A stretch of 64,000 nucleotides of DNA, from the NCBI RefSeq assembly GCF_002283555.1, contig NZ_MVOI01000007.1, positions 1 through 64,000 of the forward strand, given 5' to 3'. Origin of the DNA: Rubrivirga sp. SAORIC476. GTDB taxonomy: Bacteria; Bacteroidota; Rhodothermia; Rhodothermales; Rubricoccaceae. The notes below the pieces were generated by a model. It was not told the origin of the DNA, searched no databases, and saw only the letters and a list, made by a program, of their open reading frames with translations. A program made the translations under genes and the position numbers. Positions 47,684 through 56,870 of the stretch are shown here, piece by piece; position 1 is the stretch's first letter; the number at the start of each line of letters is the position of its first letter.

Positions 47684-48532
47684 ATGTCATACGGACGCTT
47701 CTTCGCGATGATCGCCGCCTCGACGGTGGCCATGTTCATCCTCATGTACTCGACGGTCTTCTCCACGGACCACATCTGGTGGAGCAGCACGAAGACGCTG
47801 ATGGCGGTCTACATGGGGGCCACGATGGCCGTCATCATGCTCGCCTTCATGCTAAAGATGTACGACGACAAGCGGAAGAACGTCGCCATCTTCGTCGGGA
47901 GCGCCGTCGTGTTCGCGCTCGCGTTCTTCCTGTTCCGGGGGCAGACGACGGTCGGCGACGTGACGTGGATGAAGCAGATGATCCCGCACCACTCGCTGGC
48001 GATCCTGACGAGCGAGCGGGCCAACATCTCGGACCCCCGCGTGCGTCGCCTCGCCGACGAGATCATTCTGGCCCAGCGCCGCGAGATCGCCGAGATGGAG
48101 GCGCTCATCGGCGACCTCGAAGACTCGGACTACGAGAGCCCTGACCTCCCGCCGACGGTGCCGGAGGTCGAGGGCGGCTCGGAGGACATTCCGGAGGCGC
48201 CCGTCCTGACCGTCGGCGCGAGCCCCTTCCGGGGCGACGTGCTGGTCCTGGACGAGGTGACGGTCGAGTCGGACGCCTGGGTCGTCGTCCATCCCGAGGC
48301 GCCGGGCGGCGGGCCAGACGCCACGCAGGTTCTGGGGCGCTCGTTCGTGATGCACGGGACGAGCGAGCGCGTGCCGGTCGACCTCGACGCGCCGCCGACG
48401 GGGACGCTGTACGTGATGCTCCACGACGACACCGGCGAGATCGGCCGGTTCGAGTTCGGTGGGGCCGGGACGCCCGACCAGCCGCTCACGTCGGGCGGCG
48501 CGCCCGTCGTCGTCGAGGTCTCGGTGCGGTAA
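47684..48532 (+). CDS. DUF305 membrane protein
   Basis: 282 aa. Three membrane helices open the protein (FFAMIAASTVAMFILMY; LMAVYMGATMAVIMLAFML; NVAIFVGSAVVFALAFFLF). DUF305 follows: WMKQMIPHHSLAILTSERANISDPRVRRLADEIILAQRREIAEMEAL (in part), with the His pair likely binding metal. A C-terminal periplasmic beta domain (residues about 180-282) ends the protein. DUF305 proteins commonly accompany copper and silver resistance genes. It has the shared upstream element. Confidence 0.85.
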   Translation: MSYGRFFAMIAASTVAMFILMYSTVFSTDHIWWSSTKTLMAVYMGATMAVIMLAFMLKMYDDKRKNVAIFVGSAVVFALAFFLFRGQTTVGDVTWMKQMIPHHSLAILTSERANISDPRVRRLADEIILAQRREIAEMEALIGDLEDSDYESPDLPPTVPEVEGGSEDIPEAPVLTVGASPFRGDVLVLDEVTVESDAWVVVHPEAPGGGPDATQVLGRSFVMHGTSERVPVDLDAPPTGTLYVMLHDDTGEIGRFEFGGAGTPDQPLTSGGAPVVVEVSVR

Positions 48533-48535
48533 ACC

Positions 48536-49456
48536 TCAGGCGGCCGCCCGGTCAGCGCGAGCGCGGAGCGGGAGGTCGACGAGCATGGGGAGCCCCTGGA
48601 CCGCCGCGGCGACCAGGAACGCGACGCCCCGGGCGTCGGGCACGGCGACGAGGGCGAGGACCATCGCGGCGCTGAGGAGCGCGGCCGTGCCGTAGAGCGC
48701 CTTGCGGGCGCCGCCGTGGGCGACGGCCGCGCTGTAGGCGAAGCCGAGCGCGCCGACGAGGAACCAGAGGTGGAAGTAGGCGGCGTGCTGGAGCTCGGCG
48801 GCGTCCACCAGGCGGTCCCCCGTCTTGCCGCCGTGGCCGCCAGCGTCCGAGCCGGCCGGCGGCGTACTGGCGGCGGTGTCGTCGGTGGGTACGGGACCGC
48901 CCGGTTCGCGGGCGTCGGCGCCCTCCGGGCTGTCGTGGCCTCCGTCCGGATGGGCGTGCCCGCCCGGGTCGCCCTCGCCCGCGTCGGGGGAACCGGTGGA
49001 CTCGCCGTGACCACCGTCGGGGTGGGCGTGCCCGTCCTCGCCCGAACTCTCCGCGGCGGCGGGTCCGTCGCTGACGGCTCCCGTCGCGCTCTCGGAGGCG
49101 GAGGACCCGGCGTGGTGGCCCGGCTCTCCGTGGCCCGAGGCGCTCTCCGCGGCCCCGCCGTGCCCCGACCCGTCGTGGGTGTGACCACCGCCGCCGACGA
49201 CCACGCCGACGTTCACGGCCAGCGCGGCGGCCACCAGCCCGACCCAGACCCAGTGGTGCGAGTCCGTCCGCCCCCGCGCCTTGATGGCCACGGTCATCCC
49301 GACGGGCGGGAGCATCAGGAGCGCCCAGACGGCGACGATCGAGCCGAACACGCTCATCCCGAAGACCTCGGTGCCCGCGACGCCCATCGCGTGCGTGGCG
49401 AGGTACCCGGCGGTCGTGGTGACGCCCCAGGCGGCGAGGAGGGACTGGTCGGTCAT
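48536..49456 (-). CDS. His-rich membrane protein, putative metal handling
   Basis: 306 aa from ATG 49456. Membrane helices (LAAWGVTTTAGYLATHAMGV; VFGSIVAVWALLMLPPVGMTVA; WVGLVAAALAVNVGVVVGG) flank a long periplasmic loop (residues about 95-210) rich in His/Gly/Asp/Glu, with GHAHPDGGH twice. Three C-terminal helices follow. Such a loop can bind copper or nickel; no transporter motif is visible. It is convergent with the DUF305 gene, with stop codons three bases apart. Confidence 0.65.
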   Translation of the reverse strand: MTDQSLLAAWGVTTTAGYLATHAMGVAGTEVFGMSVFGSIVAVWALLMLPPVGMTVAIKARGRTDSHHWVWVGLVAAALAVNVGVVVGGGGHTHDGSGHGGAAESASGHGEPGHHAGSSASESATGAVSDGPAAAESSGEDGHAHPDGGHGESTGSPDAGEGDPGGHAHPDGGHDSPEGADAREPGGPVPTDDTAASTPPAGSDAGGHGGKTGDRLVDAAELQHAAYFHLWFLVGALGFAYSAAVAHGGARKALYGTAALLSAAMVLALVAVPDARGVAFLVAAAVQGLPMLVDLPLRARADRAAA

Positions 49457-49533
49457 CGCGTGAGGTCGGACCAATGCGGCGACGGCGCGGCCCTGGGTCG
49501 AGGCCGCGCCGCCGGAGGAATGGGCGGAGTGAG

Positions 49534-49947
49534 CTAGGCCGTCGCGCCCTGGGGCATGGCGTCGAGGAGCGACTGGCAGGCCTTCGAGCACTCGCGGCAG
49601 CACTCCATGCACACGCGGCAGTGGTCGTGCATGTCGGCGTGCTTCTCGCACTCGTCGGCACAGGCGTCGCAGGCGACGCGGCAGGCCTCGAGCTGGGCGC
49701 GGAGGAGCTGCGTGTTGGGCTCGGTCATCCGCGAGACGGCCCGGCCCGTCACGGCGCAGACGTCGGCACAGTCGAGGTTGGTGCGGATGCAGTACGTGAG
49801 GTCCATGTCCGAGTCCTCGCCGAGGCAGGCGTCGGCGCAGCTCGTACAGCACTGCTCGCAGGCGAAGGCGGAGTTGACGAGCGCGACGATCTGGTCGAGC
49901 TGGTCGGACGGGTTGGGGTGGGTGGAGAGGATGTCCTGGGTGCGCAT
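49534..49947 (-). CDS. Csp-like four-helix-bundle copper storage protein
   Basis: 137 aa, about 17 cysteines. The repeated C-x2-C-type pattern lines helices: SAFACEQCCTSCADACLGED, NLDCADVCAVTGRAV, LEACRVACDACADECEKHADMHDHCRVCMECCRECSKAC (in part). This is the Csp (DUF326) family, tetrameric bundles that hold many Cu(I) ions in the cytosol. There is no signal peptide, so it is the cytosolic Csp3 type. It follows the copper cluster. Confidence 0.9.
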   Translation of the reverse strand: MRTQDILSTHPNPSDQLDQIVALVNSAFACEQCCTSCADACLGEDSDMDLTYCIRTNLDCADVCAVTGRAVSRMTEPNTQLLRAQLEACRVACDACADECEKHADMHDHCRVCMECCRECSKACQSLLDAMPQGATA

Positions 49948-50089
49948 GGCGGAAGTGATGGGATGTGTGGGACGTGTGCCGGAGTGGCGAGCGTTTCACG
50001 ACGTTCTGTCCCTGGCGGTTCAGCGCGAGAACCTCCAAACCCTCACCGGTGCGCTGTACCCGTCGACAGGCGCCTCTTCGCCACGTGAT

Positions 50090-50146
50090 TCAGGAGTTCC
50101 CCCGTACGTCGTCGGGCCACGTGAGGATGTCCTCTTCAGATCGTGC
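50090..50146 (-). pseudogene. Remnant of a ferredoxin C-terminal tail
   Basis: The minus strand ends in SEEDILTWPDDVRGNS before a stop, closely resembling the tail of the intact ferredoxin at 52309 ([18 protein letters not shown]). Nucleotide match includes CCACGTGAGGATGTC against CCACGTCAGGATGTC. No cysteine-bearing ferredoxin core lies upstream in frame, and the ABC1 gene ends 54 bases away. Reads as the leftover of a duplicated ferredoxin gene. Nothing else is seen in 49948-50199. Confidence 0.55.
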
Positions 50147-50199
50147 TCGGTCGCCTCGGCGTCGAGCGGTGGGAGACTCGCCTGCCGTATCCGGGGCCG

Positions 50200-52287
50200 C
50201 TACAGGTCGGGCACCTCGTCCAGCACCCACCGGAAGTCGCACACCGGAGCGCCGATGGCGAGGGTGCCGGTGCGTTCGAGCCGCCCGCCCCACTGTTCGG
50301 CCAGGGGGAAGTCGAGCCGGCAGAAGGTGCCGTAGCAGAGGTCGCCCTCGCCGTGCCGTACGAAGTACTCGGCCACCGGGCACTGCAAGCAGTCGAACGC
50401 GACGACAGCCTGCCCCGCACCAGCGGGGTGCTCTCCCGCCTCTACGTCGCGCCACTGGTAGGCGGGTGGGCCGAAGGGGAAGCCGCGGAAGAGCCGCGTG
50501 GCGACCTCCATCTTCTTACGGGGGTCGTCCGTGAACGCGCTCGCGACGAGGAACGGCCCCTCCCCCATCCGGGTGTAGACGAGCCAGCCGATCTCGTAGA
50601 GCAGCTCCCGCGCCTCCTCCGGGCGGTGCCCCGCCGCCACGAGGGCCTGGTTCATCGCCCGCACGGCCCCGGCCAGGTGGAGGATGAACGTGGGGCCGAT
50701 CTGGTCCAGCACGGGGGTGTCCGACTCGATCTCGCCATAGCGCCGCCACCCCGCGTCGAGGAGCGCCTCGACTTCAGCGATGGGGTGATGACGCCGGAGC
50801 ACCGTCCGCGCGCTCGGGTCCACGACGACGCGGAGGAGTCCGGCCCCCCGCTCGGCCTCGCGGAGGCGAGCGAGCAGCCCGTCGAGCATCTCGCCCCACA
50901 GCGGGCCAGACCCGGCATCCTCGATGTTCTCGCGGAACGGGTCGCGGGCCTCGGGGGGCAGGATCTCGCCCGTCAGCAGGAGCTCCGGGAGGAGCTGCCC
51001 GGCGTGGTGCCGGAGCCGCCGCGCGTCGGTGGCGCGCCGGGCGAAGGCCCGCGCGATGACGGGCCGCGTCACGCGGTCGAAGTGGAGGTCCGGGGCGAGG
51101 GTGAACGTGAGCGCCTCGGCCGTCGTGATGGCCTTGGCGTGGAGGAGGAGGCTGCTCGGGAAGACGAACCCGTGGCGGTAGCCGCTCGCGATCATCTCCA
51201 GGTAGACCTGCGTGATCGTCGTCTCGGCGAGGACGGAGCGGTAGAACCGCTCGGCGAGCCGCTCGAAGTCGGAGAAGAACGCGGCCTCGTCGGCACCGGG
51301 GAGCGGGCGCGTCTGCCACGTGAAGTGGTAGAACGCCCTCCGCGTCTGGCGCTGGACGACAGCCAGCCAGTAGAGCACGAAGTGGTCGCGCTCGCCCTCG
51401 CTCAGTGCCCCGACCATCCCGAAGTCGAGGAGCGTGATCGTGCCGTCCTCACCGAAGAAGACGTTGCCGGGGTGGAGGTCGGCGTGGAAGAGGCCGTCGG
51501 TGACGAACATCTGCATCTGCACGGCGATGAGCTGCTCGACGAGCCGCTCCCGCGCCAACGGGGTGAGGCGCTCGGTGGCATCCTTCAGCCGGAGCCCCTC
51601 GGCCCGCTCCATCGTCAGGACGCCGGGGGCGGTGTAGTCCCAGAACACCTCCGGGGTCATGAGCCCCTCCCACCCTGCGAAGTTGCGCCGGAAGCGGTCC
51701 ATCGTGCGGCCCTCCTCGGCGAAGTCGAGCTCGCGGAGCGTGTAGCGCCGGAACTCGGAAAAGAACTCCACGAGGTTCGCCCGCTGCGCGCGGCGTGGCG
51801 AGAGCCGGGCGAGCCACCCGACGAGACGGCCGAGCATCTCCATGTCGGCGCGCATCCGCTCGCGGATACCGGGGCGCTGCAACTTGACGGCGACGCGCTC
51901 GCCGCCCGGAAGGACGGCGAAGTGAACCTGCGCCAGCGAGGCCGACGCCACCGGCTCGGGATCAAACGAGCGGAACGCCGTTTCCACGCTACGGCCGAGC
52001 TCGCGCTCGACGACGGCGTGGACCTCGACGAAGGGGAACGGTGGCACCCGCTCCTGAAGCACTTCGAGTGCGGCGACGTACTCCGCCGGGAGCACGTCGG
52101 GCCGCGTGCTGAGGATCTGGCCGAGCTTGACAAACGTCGGTCCCAGGTCGAGCAGCGCGGCCACGAACCGCTCGGGCACGTCGAGCCGTGCGGCCCGCTC
52201 CCCCGGGCTCAGCCGGACGAAGCGGCGGTAGGCGCGGAACTGCCCGAGGGCCGTCCGCACGATGGGAAATAGGCGACGACGGGTCAT
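50200..52287 (-). CDS. ABC1 kinase-L-2-amino-thiazoline-4-carboxylic acid hydrolase fusion
   Basis: 695 aa. The N-terminal 480 residues are an ABC1/UbiB atypical kinase: LGPTFVKLGQILSTRPD (KxGQ motif), ASASLAQVHFAVLPGGERVAVKLQRPG, ELDFAEEGRT, FHADLHPGNVFF and LLDFGMVGAL. Residues 500-695 match the ATC hydrolase family: a helical part, then VVAFDCLQCPVAEYFVRHGEGDLCYGTFCRLDFPLAEQWGG (in part) and CDFRW. ABC1 kinases act in quinone or lipid metabolism. The fusion is unusual. It is two genes upstream of GAPDH and before the ferredoxin in the operon. Confidence 0.85.
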   Translation of the reverse strand: MTRRRLFPIVRTALGQFRAYRRFVRLSPGERAARLDVPERFVAALLDLGPTFVKLGQILSTRPDVLPAEYVAALEVLQERVPPFPFVEVHAVVERELGRSVETAFRSFDPEPVASASLAQVHFAVLPGGERVAVKLQRPGIRERMRADMEMLGRLVGWLARLSPRRAQRANLVEFFSEFRRYTLRELDFAEEGRTMDRFRRNFAGWEGLMTPEVFWDYTAPGVLTMERAEGLRLKDATERLTPLARERLVEQLIAVQMQMFVTDGLFHADLHPGNVFFGEDGTITLLDFGMVGALSEGERDHFVLYWLAVVQRQTRRAFYHFTWQTRPLPGADEAAFFSDFERLAERFYRSVLAETTITQVYLEMIASGYRHGFVFPSSLLLHAKAITTAEALTFTLAPDLHFDRVTRPVIARAFARRATDARRLRHHAGQLLPELLLTGEILPPEARDPFRENIEDAGSGPLWGEMLDGLLARLREAERGAGLLRVVVDPSARTVLRRHHPIAEVEALLDAGWRRYGEIESDTPVLDQIGPTFILHLAGAVRAMNQALVAAGHRPEEARELLYEIGWLVYTRMGEGPFLVASAFTDDPRKKMEVATRLFRGFPFGPPAYQWRDVEAGEHPAGAGQAVVAFDCLQCPVAEYFVRHGEGDLCYGTFCRLDFPLAEQWGGRLERTGTLAIGAPVCDFRWVLDEVPDL

Positions 52288-52308
52288 GGGGGAGTCCCTG
52301 CAAGGAGA

Positions 52309-52683
52309 TCAGGTTCCAGGCTCGTCCTGCACGTCATCTTCCCACGTCAGGATGTCGGTCTCGGAGCGGGGGCGCTCGGCGCACGACAGGTCCGTCGCCG
52401 GGGGCGACTCGGGCCGTTTCTCGATGAGGTTGTGGCCGAGCGCCTGCCAGCGGGGCGCGAGGTAGGCGTTCCACTCCGCGTAGTGTGCCCACTTCTCTGG
52501 CAGCTCGTCTTCGGGGTAGATCGCCTCGACGGGACACACCGGGACGCAGGCGTTGCAGTCGATGCACTCGTCGGGGTGGATGACGATGAAGTTCGGCCCG
52601 ACGTAGAAGCAGTCGACGGGGCAGACCTCGACGCAGTCGGTGAAGGTGCAGCCCACGCAGGGCTCGGCGACGATGTAGGCCAT
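52309..52683 (-). CDS. fdxA: 7Fe-type (3Fe-4S/4Fe-4S) ferredoxin
   Basis: 124 aa from ATG 52683. [18 protein letters not shown] (C-x2-C-x4-C-x3-CP) and [18 protein letters not shown] (C-x2-C-x2-C-x3-CP) carry the two clusters. The spacing of the first site fits FdxA-type 7Fe ferredoxins. A 60-residue C-terminal extension ends [18 protein letters not shown]. Probably the electron partner of one of the redox enzymes in this block. It lies between the ABC1 kinase and GAPDH genes. Confidence 0.9.
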   Translation of the reverse strand: MAYIVAEPCVGCTFTDCVEVCPVDCFYVGPNFIVIHPDECIDCNACVPVCPVEAIYPEDELPEKWAHYAEWNAYLAPRWQALGHNLIEKRPESPPATDLSCAERPRSETDILTWEDDVQDEPGT

Positions 52684-52748
52684 TGGGGTTCGAGCGAGTT
52701 GAGAGAACCGACAGGGCGTGGCACGGTGGCCACGCCCCCGACAGGGAA

Positions 52749-53807
52749 TCACACGCTGGCCGGTTCGGGCACCAGCCGCCCGGTGATGCCGAGGGCCTCG
52801 TTGGTCTTCTCGATGGACGCGGCCCCGTCCGGCTCGATCTCCGCGAGGGCCCGGATGGCGTCGATGGTCTCGGGGATGACGATGGCCTGGTTGTCGACCA
52901 TGTAGGCGTAGAACGCCTCGTCGCCCTGGACCTTCAGCATGTCCTCCCAGACGGCGACCTCGTAGAGGTTGTCGTGCGGGCGGCCGAGGTCGGCCATGAG
53001 CTCCTTGACGGTGTTGAGCGCCGTCAGCCCGTCGGCCATGCGGATGAAGGCGATGCGCGACGAGGTGCGGAGGGCGTCGAGCACCTCGTCTTTCGAGGCC
53101 TCGCGCGTGAGCTGGACCGTCCAGTAGTGGAGGTGGGCGAGGGTCTCCGGCGCTTTCACCGCCATCGTCACCACGTCGAGCTCGGGGTCGACGGTCTGGG
53201 CGTCCGGCCCCTGATGGCTCGGAATCTCGGGCTCGGGCACGAGCGTGTTCATGATGCCGCCGAGGTGGCTCTCCCACGGGTCGGTGGCGCGGCGGATGAG
53301 CACGCCGCGGGCGCGTTTCAGGAGCCCGGCCCGCTTGAGCGCCGAGAGCGTGCGGACGGTCGAGGTCGTGTTGCACGAGACGACGCGCGTGCTCTGGCGG
53401 CCGAAGGCGGTGTCGTAGTTGTTCTCGGCCGTGAACGAGTGGCCGGTGACGGTGTGCTTCTCGCCGCCCTGCACGATGAACTTGATCCCGCGCTCGCGGT
53501 AGCGCTCGACGTTGCCGGCGGCCACCTTCTTGGGCGTGCAGTCCACGACGACGTCGGCGTCGCCCAGGAGGTCGTCGAGGGTGCCGGCCGGGTCGAGGCC
53601 CGCCTCGGTCATGGCGCGGACGTGCTCGGGCGTGGCCCCGTAGAGCGGGTAGCCCTTCGCGCGGGCCACGGCCACGCGCCAGTCCGTCGCCACGTCGGCG
53701 ACGCCGGCGAGGGTCATGTCGTCCTGCGCCGCCACGGCGTCGGCGACGCGCTTGCCGATGACGCCGTAGCCATTGACGGCGATGCGGACGTTCTGTGAGT
53801 CAGTCAT
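52749..53807 (-). CDS. gap: Type II (archaeal-like) glyceraldehyde-3-phosphate dehydrogenase
   Basis: 352 aa. Rossmann glycine loop [15 protein letters not shown] (11-25), active-site Cys145 in [13 protein letters not shown], conserved QGGEKH (113-118) and [10 protein letters not shown]. This is the type II fold of archaea, uncommon in bacteria, and usually works with NADP(H). It makes 1,3-bisphosphoglycerate from glyceraldehyde 3-phosphate. Placed with phosphoketolase, it suggests a local pentose phosphate/phosphoketolase route. It starts just downstream of the second ABC1 kinase. Confidence 0.9.
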   Translation of the reverse strand: MTDSQNVRIAVNGYGVIGKRVADAVAAQDDMTLAGVADVATDWRVAVARAKGYPLYGATPEHVRAMTEAGLDPAGTLDDLLGDADVVVDCTPKKVAAGNVERYRERGIKFIVQGGEKHTVTGHSFTAENNYDTAFGRQSTRVVSCNTTSTVRTLSALKRAGLLKRARGVLIRRATDPWESHLGGIMNTLVPEPEIPSHQGPDAQTVDPELDVVTMAVKAPETLAHLHYWTVQLTREASKDEVLDALRTSSRIAFIRMADGLTALNTVKELMADLGRPHDNLYEVAVWEDMLKVQGDEAFYAYMVDNQAIVIPETIDAIRALAEIEPDGAASIEKTNEALGITGRLVPEPASV

Positions 53808-53853
53808 GGGGATTCCTCTCGGTGGTTGGGGTGGTCGATGAGAACGAAGGGAG

Positions 53854-55536
53854 TCACAGCCGGCCGCGACGCCAGAGCGCCCAGGCGAGGCCGAGGACGA
53901 GGACGACGGCGAGGGCCGCCACGGCCACGAAGGCCGGGTGCCCGCCGGTCGGGTGATAGGCGAGGGCGAGCAGGCTGCCCCCGACGACGAAGGCGGCCGC
54001 GAGCACGCTGGCGGCGACGCGGTTGGCCGCCCGGTCGAGCCGCCGGAGCGTCTCCGGCGAGGGGTCCGTTGTGACGGCGAGCGGGAGGGCGCCCTCTTCG
54101 AGCCGTCGGCTCAGGCGGCGGAGCTGGCGCGGGAGCGTCTCGCCGAGGTCGGCGAGGTCCGCGAGCGACCCGCTCAGGCGACGGACCTGGGCGCGCGGCG
54201 AGAGCGTGCGGAGCCAGAACCGCCGGACGTAGGGGAGCGAGAAGGCGAGGATCTCGAAGTCCGGGTCGAGTTGGAGCGCGGTCCCTTCGGCCATCGCCGT
54301 CACCTTCGCCAGTTGGACCAGTTCGGCCGGGAGGCGGAGGCGGTGGCGCCGGGCCACGTCCATGATCTCCTGGAACGCCTCGGCCGCGGCGACCTCCTTG
54401 AGCGGGCGCGTGGCGTAGCGGCGGCGGAGCCGCTCGAGGTCCTGCTTGAGCGGGCCGCGCGCGACGGCGTCGCCCGTCACGCCGAGCGCCGTCAGCTCGT
54501 CGACGAGACGGTCGGTGTCCTCGGCCGCCAGGGCGAGGACGATGCGGAGCAGGGCCTGCCGCGTGGCCGCGTCGAGCGCGCCGACCATCCCGAAGTCGAG
54601 CAGCCCGATCCGCCCTCCGGGCAAGACGAGGACGTTGCCGGGGTGGGGGTCGGCGTGGTAGAACCCGTTGTGGAGCACCATCGCCAGCATGACGCGCGTG
54701 GCCGTGCGGGCGAGCTCGCGGCGGTCCACCTCGGCGGCGTCGAGCGCTTCGGCGTCGTCCACCTTGATCCCGTCGAGCCGCTCCATCGTGAGCACGCGCC
54801 GGGCGGACCGCTCGGCGAACACGGCCGGGACGTGGAGCATCGGCTCGTCGGCGAAGTCGCGGCGGACCTGCTCGGCGTGACGGGCCTCGGCGGCGTAGTC
54901 GAGCTCGGCGCGGAGCGTGAAGCCGAACTCGCGGACCCACCCCTGGACGTCGTAGTCGCGGCCCCAGCTTGTACGCGAGGCTGCAGCGCGCGCGAGGTCG
55001 CCCAGGAGCACGAGGTCCGCCTCGGCCTGCGCCTCGACGCCGGGCCGCTGCACCTTCACCACGACGGCCGTGCCGTCGGGGAGCGTGGCCGCGTGGACCT
55101 GCCCGATGGAGGCCGCCGCGAGAGGCTCGGGGTCGAAGTCAGCGAAGAGGGCGTCGAGCGGCTCCCCCAGCTCGGCCTCGACGACGGCGCGGACGGCCTC
55201 AAAGGGCACGAGCGGCGCGTGGTCCTGGAGACGGGACAGCTCCGCCGCGAGGTCGGACGGGACGAGGTCTGGGCGCGTGCTCAGCACCTGCCCCAGCTTG
55301 ACGGCCGTGACGCCGAGGTCTTCGAGGGCGAGGCGGAGGTGCTCGGGCCGGGTGTAGGGGGTCTCACGCGCCTCGTGGCGGAGCGCTCCGCGGTGGAACG
55401 GGACGAACCGGCCGAGCCCGAGGTCGAGCACGAGCCAGCCGAGCCCGTGGCGGGCCAGAGCCCCCGCGATCTGGCGGAGCCGCCTCGGCCGCGACGGCAG
55501 TCGCGCGGGCGGGGTCGCGGTGAGAAGGCCGCTCAT
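53854..55536 (-). CDS. ubiB: ABC1 kinase (UbiB/AarF family)
   Basis: 560 aa from ATG 55536. It begins in the typical ABC1 way: VTAVKLGQVLSTRPDLVP (KxGQ), ASIGQVHAATLPDGTAVVVKVQRPG (A-rich loop), ELDYAAEARHA, YHADPHPGNVLV and LLDFGMVGAL. Two C-terminal membrane helices follow (VLAAAFVVGGSLLALAY; FVAVAALAVVLVLGLAWAL). Required in relatives for quinone synthesis or membrane lipid handling. Its start overlaps the glucoamylase-like stop by four bases. It is the second ABC1 protein in 5 kb. Confidence 0.88.
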   Translation of the reverse strand: MSGLLTATPPARLPSRPRRLRQIAGALARHGLGWLVLDLGLGRFVPFHRGALRHEARETPYTRPEHLRLALEDLGVTAVKLGQVLSTRPDLVPSDLAAELSRLQDHAPLVPFEAVRAVVEAELGEPLDALFADFDPEPLAAASIGQVHAATLPDGTAVVVKVQRPGVEAQAEADLVLLGDLARAAASRTSWGRDYDVQGWVREFGFTLRAELDYAAEARHAEQVRRDFADEPMLHVPAVFAERSARRVLTMERLDGIKVDDAEALDAAEVDRRELARTATRVMLAMVLHNGFYHADPHPGNVLVLPGGRIGLLDFGMVGALDAATRQALLRIVLALAAEDTDRLVDELTALGVTGDAVARGPLKQDLERLRRRYATRPLKEVAAAEAFQEIMDVARRHRLRLPAELVQLAKVTAMAEGTALQLDPDFEILAFSLPYVRRFWLRTLSPRAQVRRLSGSLADLADLGETLPRQLRRLSRRLEEGALPLAVTTDPSPETLRRLDRAANRVAASVLAAAFVVGGSLLALAYHPTGGHPAFVAVAALAVVLVLGLAWALWRRGRL

Positions 55537-56867
55537 GAGGCCGTCCGGCTGAGGGCCCGCGGTGTCGGTTCCATCTCCAGCCACCCGCCCTCGAAGCCGG
55601 CGCGGCGGAGTCCTGCTCGCACGTAGGGCGACCGCCCCACCCGCTCCCAGACGCGCCCCGTGCGGTGGTTCTCGATCATCAGCGCGAGGGCTCCCCGGTC
55701 GATGCCGTAGACCCAGGGGCAGGTCCAGCCAGCCGCCCCCCCCTCCCGTATGGGGTACGTGGGGTTGAAGGCGGCGTCGAACCCGTAGGGGCTCGACGCG
55801 CCAACGTGAATCTCCTCGAAGCGTCGGAGCGTGGGCAGCACGACCTCCGGGGCGAAGGGCAGCGAGGTCGCGGCGGCCCACGGCGCGATGGTGCCGTCGT
55901 CGGGGCCATAGGGCGCGCCGCGGGCGCTGTACCCGAGGAAGCGCCGCTCGACGCCGTCCACGACGAGGGTGGTGGGGCCGGGGCCATGGCAGGCCGTGAA
56001 CCCCCAGCAGCAGTCGCAGTAGCCCTCGAAGCCGAGAGGGTTGCGGACGGCGTACTCGCGCTGCACGAGCGTGGCGCGGCGGGAGTTCTCGAAGTAGTCG
56101 CTCCCCTTCTCGCGCATGTACGCATCCTGGATTCCACGGAAGTCGATCCAGAGGTGCGAGTACTGGTGGATGAAGAGCGGGCCGGCGTAGAGCAGCTCGT
56201 GGCCGTAGAGGCACTTCCACGCGTACGTCCGCGTCCACGCCGCGTAGCTCTCGGCCTGGATCGGATGGGTCGGCGAGCCGAGGGCGAGGACGTAGAGGAT
56301 CAGGGCCTCGTCGTACCCCTGCCAGCGGTACGGGAGGAACCCCGACTCCGGCCGCCAGCCGTGGGTCAGCGTGAGGCCTCCATCGAGCGGCCACTGCCAG
56401 TCTACGCGCCGGTAGAGCGCGTCGGTGACCGCGCGGATCTCCCGTTCGTCCTCGTCGTCCCCGTCGAAGTAGGACGTCGCCGTCAGCGCTCCGGCCAGGA
56501 AGAGCGCTGTGTCGATGGTCGAGAGCTCGGACTCCCACGCCCGGCGGCCGGTCTCCAGGTCCAGGAAGTGGTAGTAGAAGCCCCGGTGCCCGGTCGCGTC
56601 GGGGGCCTCGCCCTGGGGGCTGTCGCAGAGGAATCGGAGGACGCGGAGGGTGCGCTCGGCCGCCTCGGCGCGAGAGAGCAGGCCGCGTGCCACGGCGACG
56701 GGGTACGCCCCGAGCGCCATGCCCACGGCCGCGATGCTGCACGCGGTGCCGGGCATCGTGCTGTCCGCCACGAGGCCGGTGCGCGGGTGCGCCGCGTCGA
56801 GGAAGTACCGGAGCGCGTTGCCCTGGAGGGCGTCGAGCAGCCGGTCGTCGTCGGTGGGCGTCGTCAT
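55533..56867 (-). CDS. Glucoamylase-like (GH144-type) glycoside hydrolase, cytosolic
   Basis: 444 aa, an alpha/alpha-barrel. Diagnostic blocks are FYYHFLDLETGRRAWESELSTIDTALFLAG, LTLTHGWRPESGFLPYRWQGYDEALILYVLALGSPTHPI (in part), HQYSHLWIDFRGIQDAY and SPYGFDAAFNP. These fit the glucoamylase/PF10091 family (GH144 contains beta-1,2-glucanases). No signal peptide is visible, so it is cytosolic, an odd placement for a polysaccharide hydrolase. Overlaps with the ABC1 gene; operon with phosphoketolase. Confidence 0.85.
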   Translation of the reverse strand: MTTPTDDDRLLDALQGNALRYFLDAAHPRTGLVADSTMPGTACSIAAVGMALGAYPVAVARGLLSRAEAAERTLRVLRFLCDSPQGEAPDATGHRGFYYHFLDLETGRRAWESELSTIDTALFLAGALTATSYFDGDDEDEREIRAVTDALYRRVDWQWPLDGGLTLTHGWRPESGFLPYRWQGYDEALILYVLALGSPTHPIQAESYAAWTRTYAWKCLYGHELLYAGPLFIHQYSHLWIDFRGIQDAYMREKGSDYFENSRRATLVQREYAVRNPLGFEGYCDCCWGFTACHGPGPTTLVVDGVERRFLGYSARGAPYGPDDGTIAPWAAATSLPFAPEVVLPTLRRFEEIHVGASSPYGFDAAFNPTYPIREGGAAGWTCPWVYGIDRGALALMIENHRTGRVWERVGRSPYVRAGLRRAGFEGGWLEMEPTPRALSRTAS

Positions 56868-56870
56868 GGC

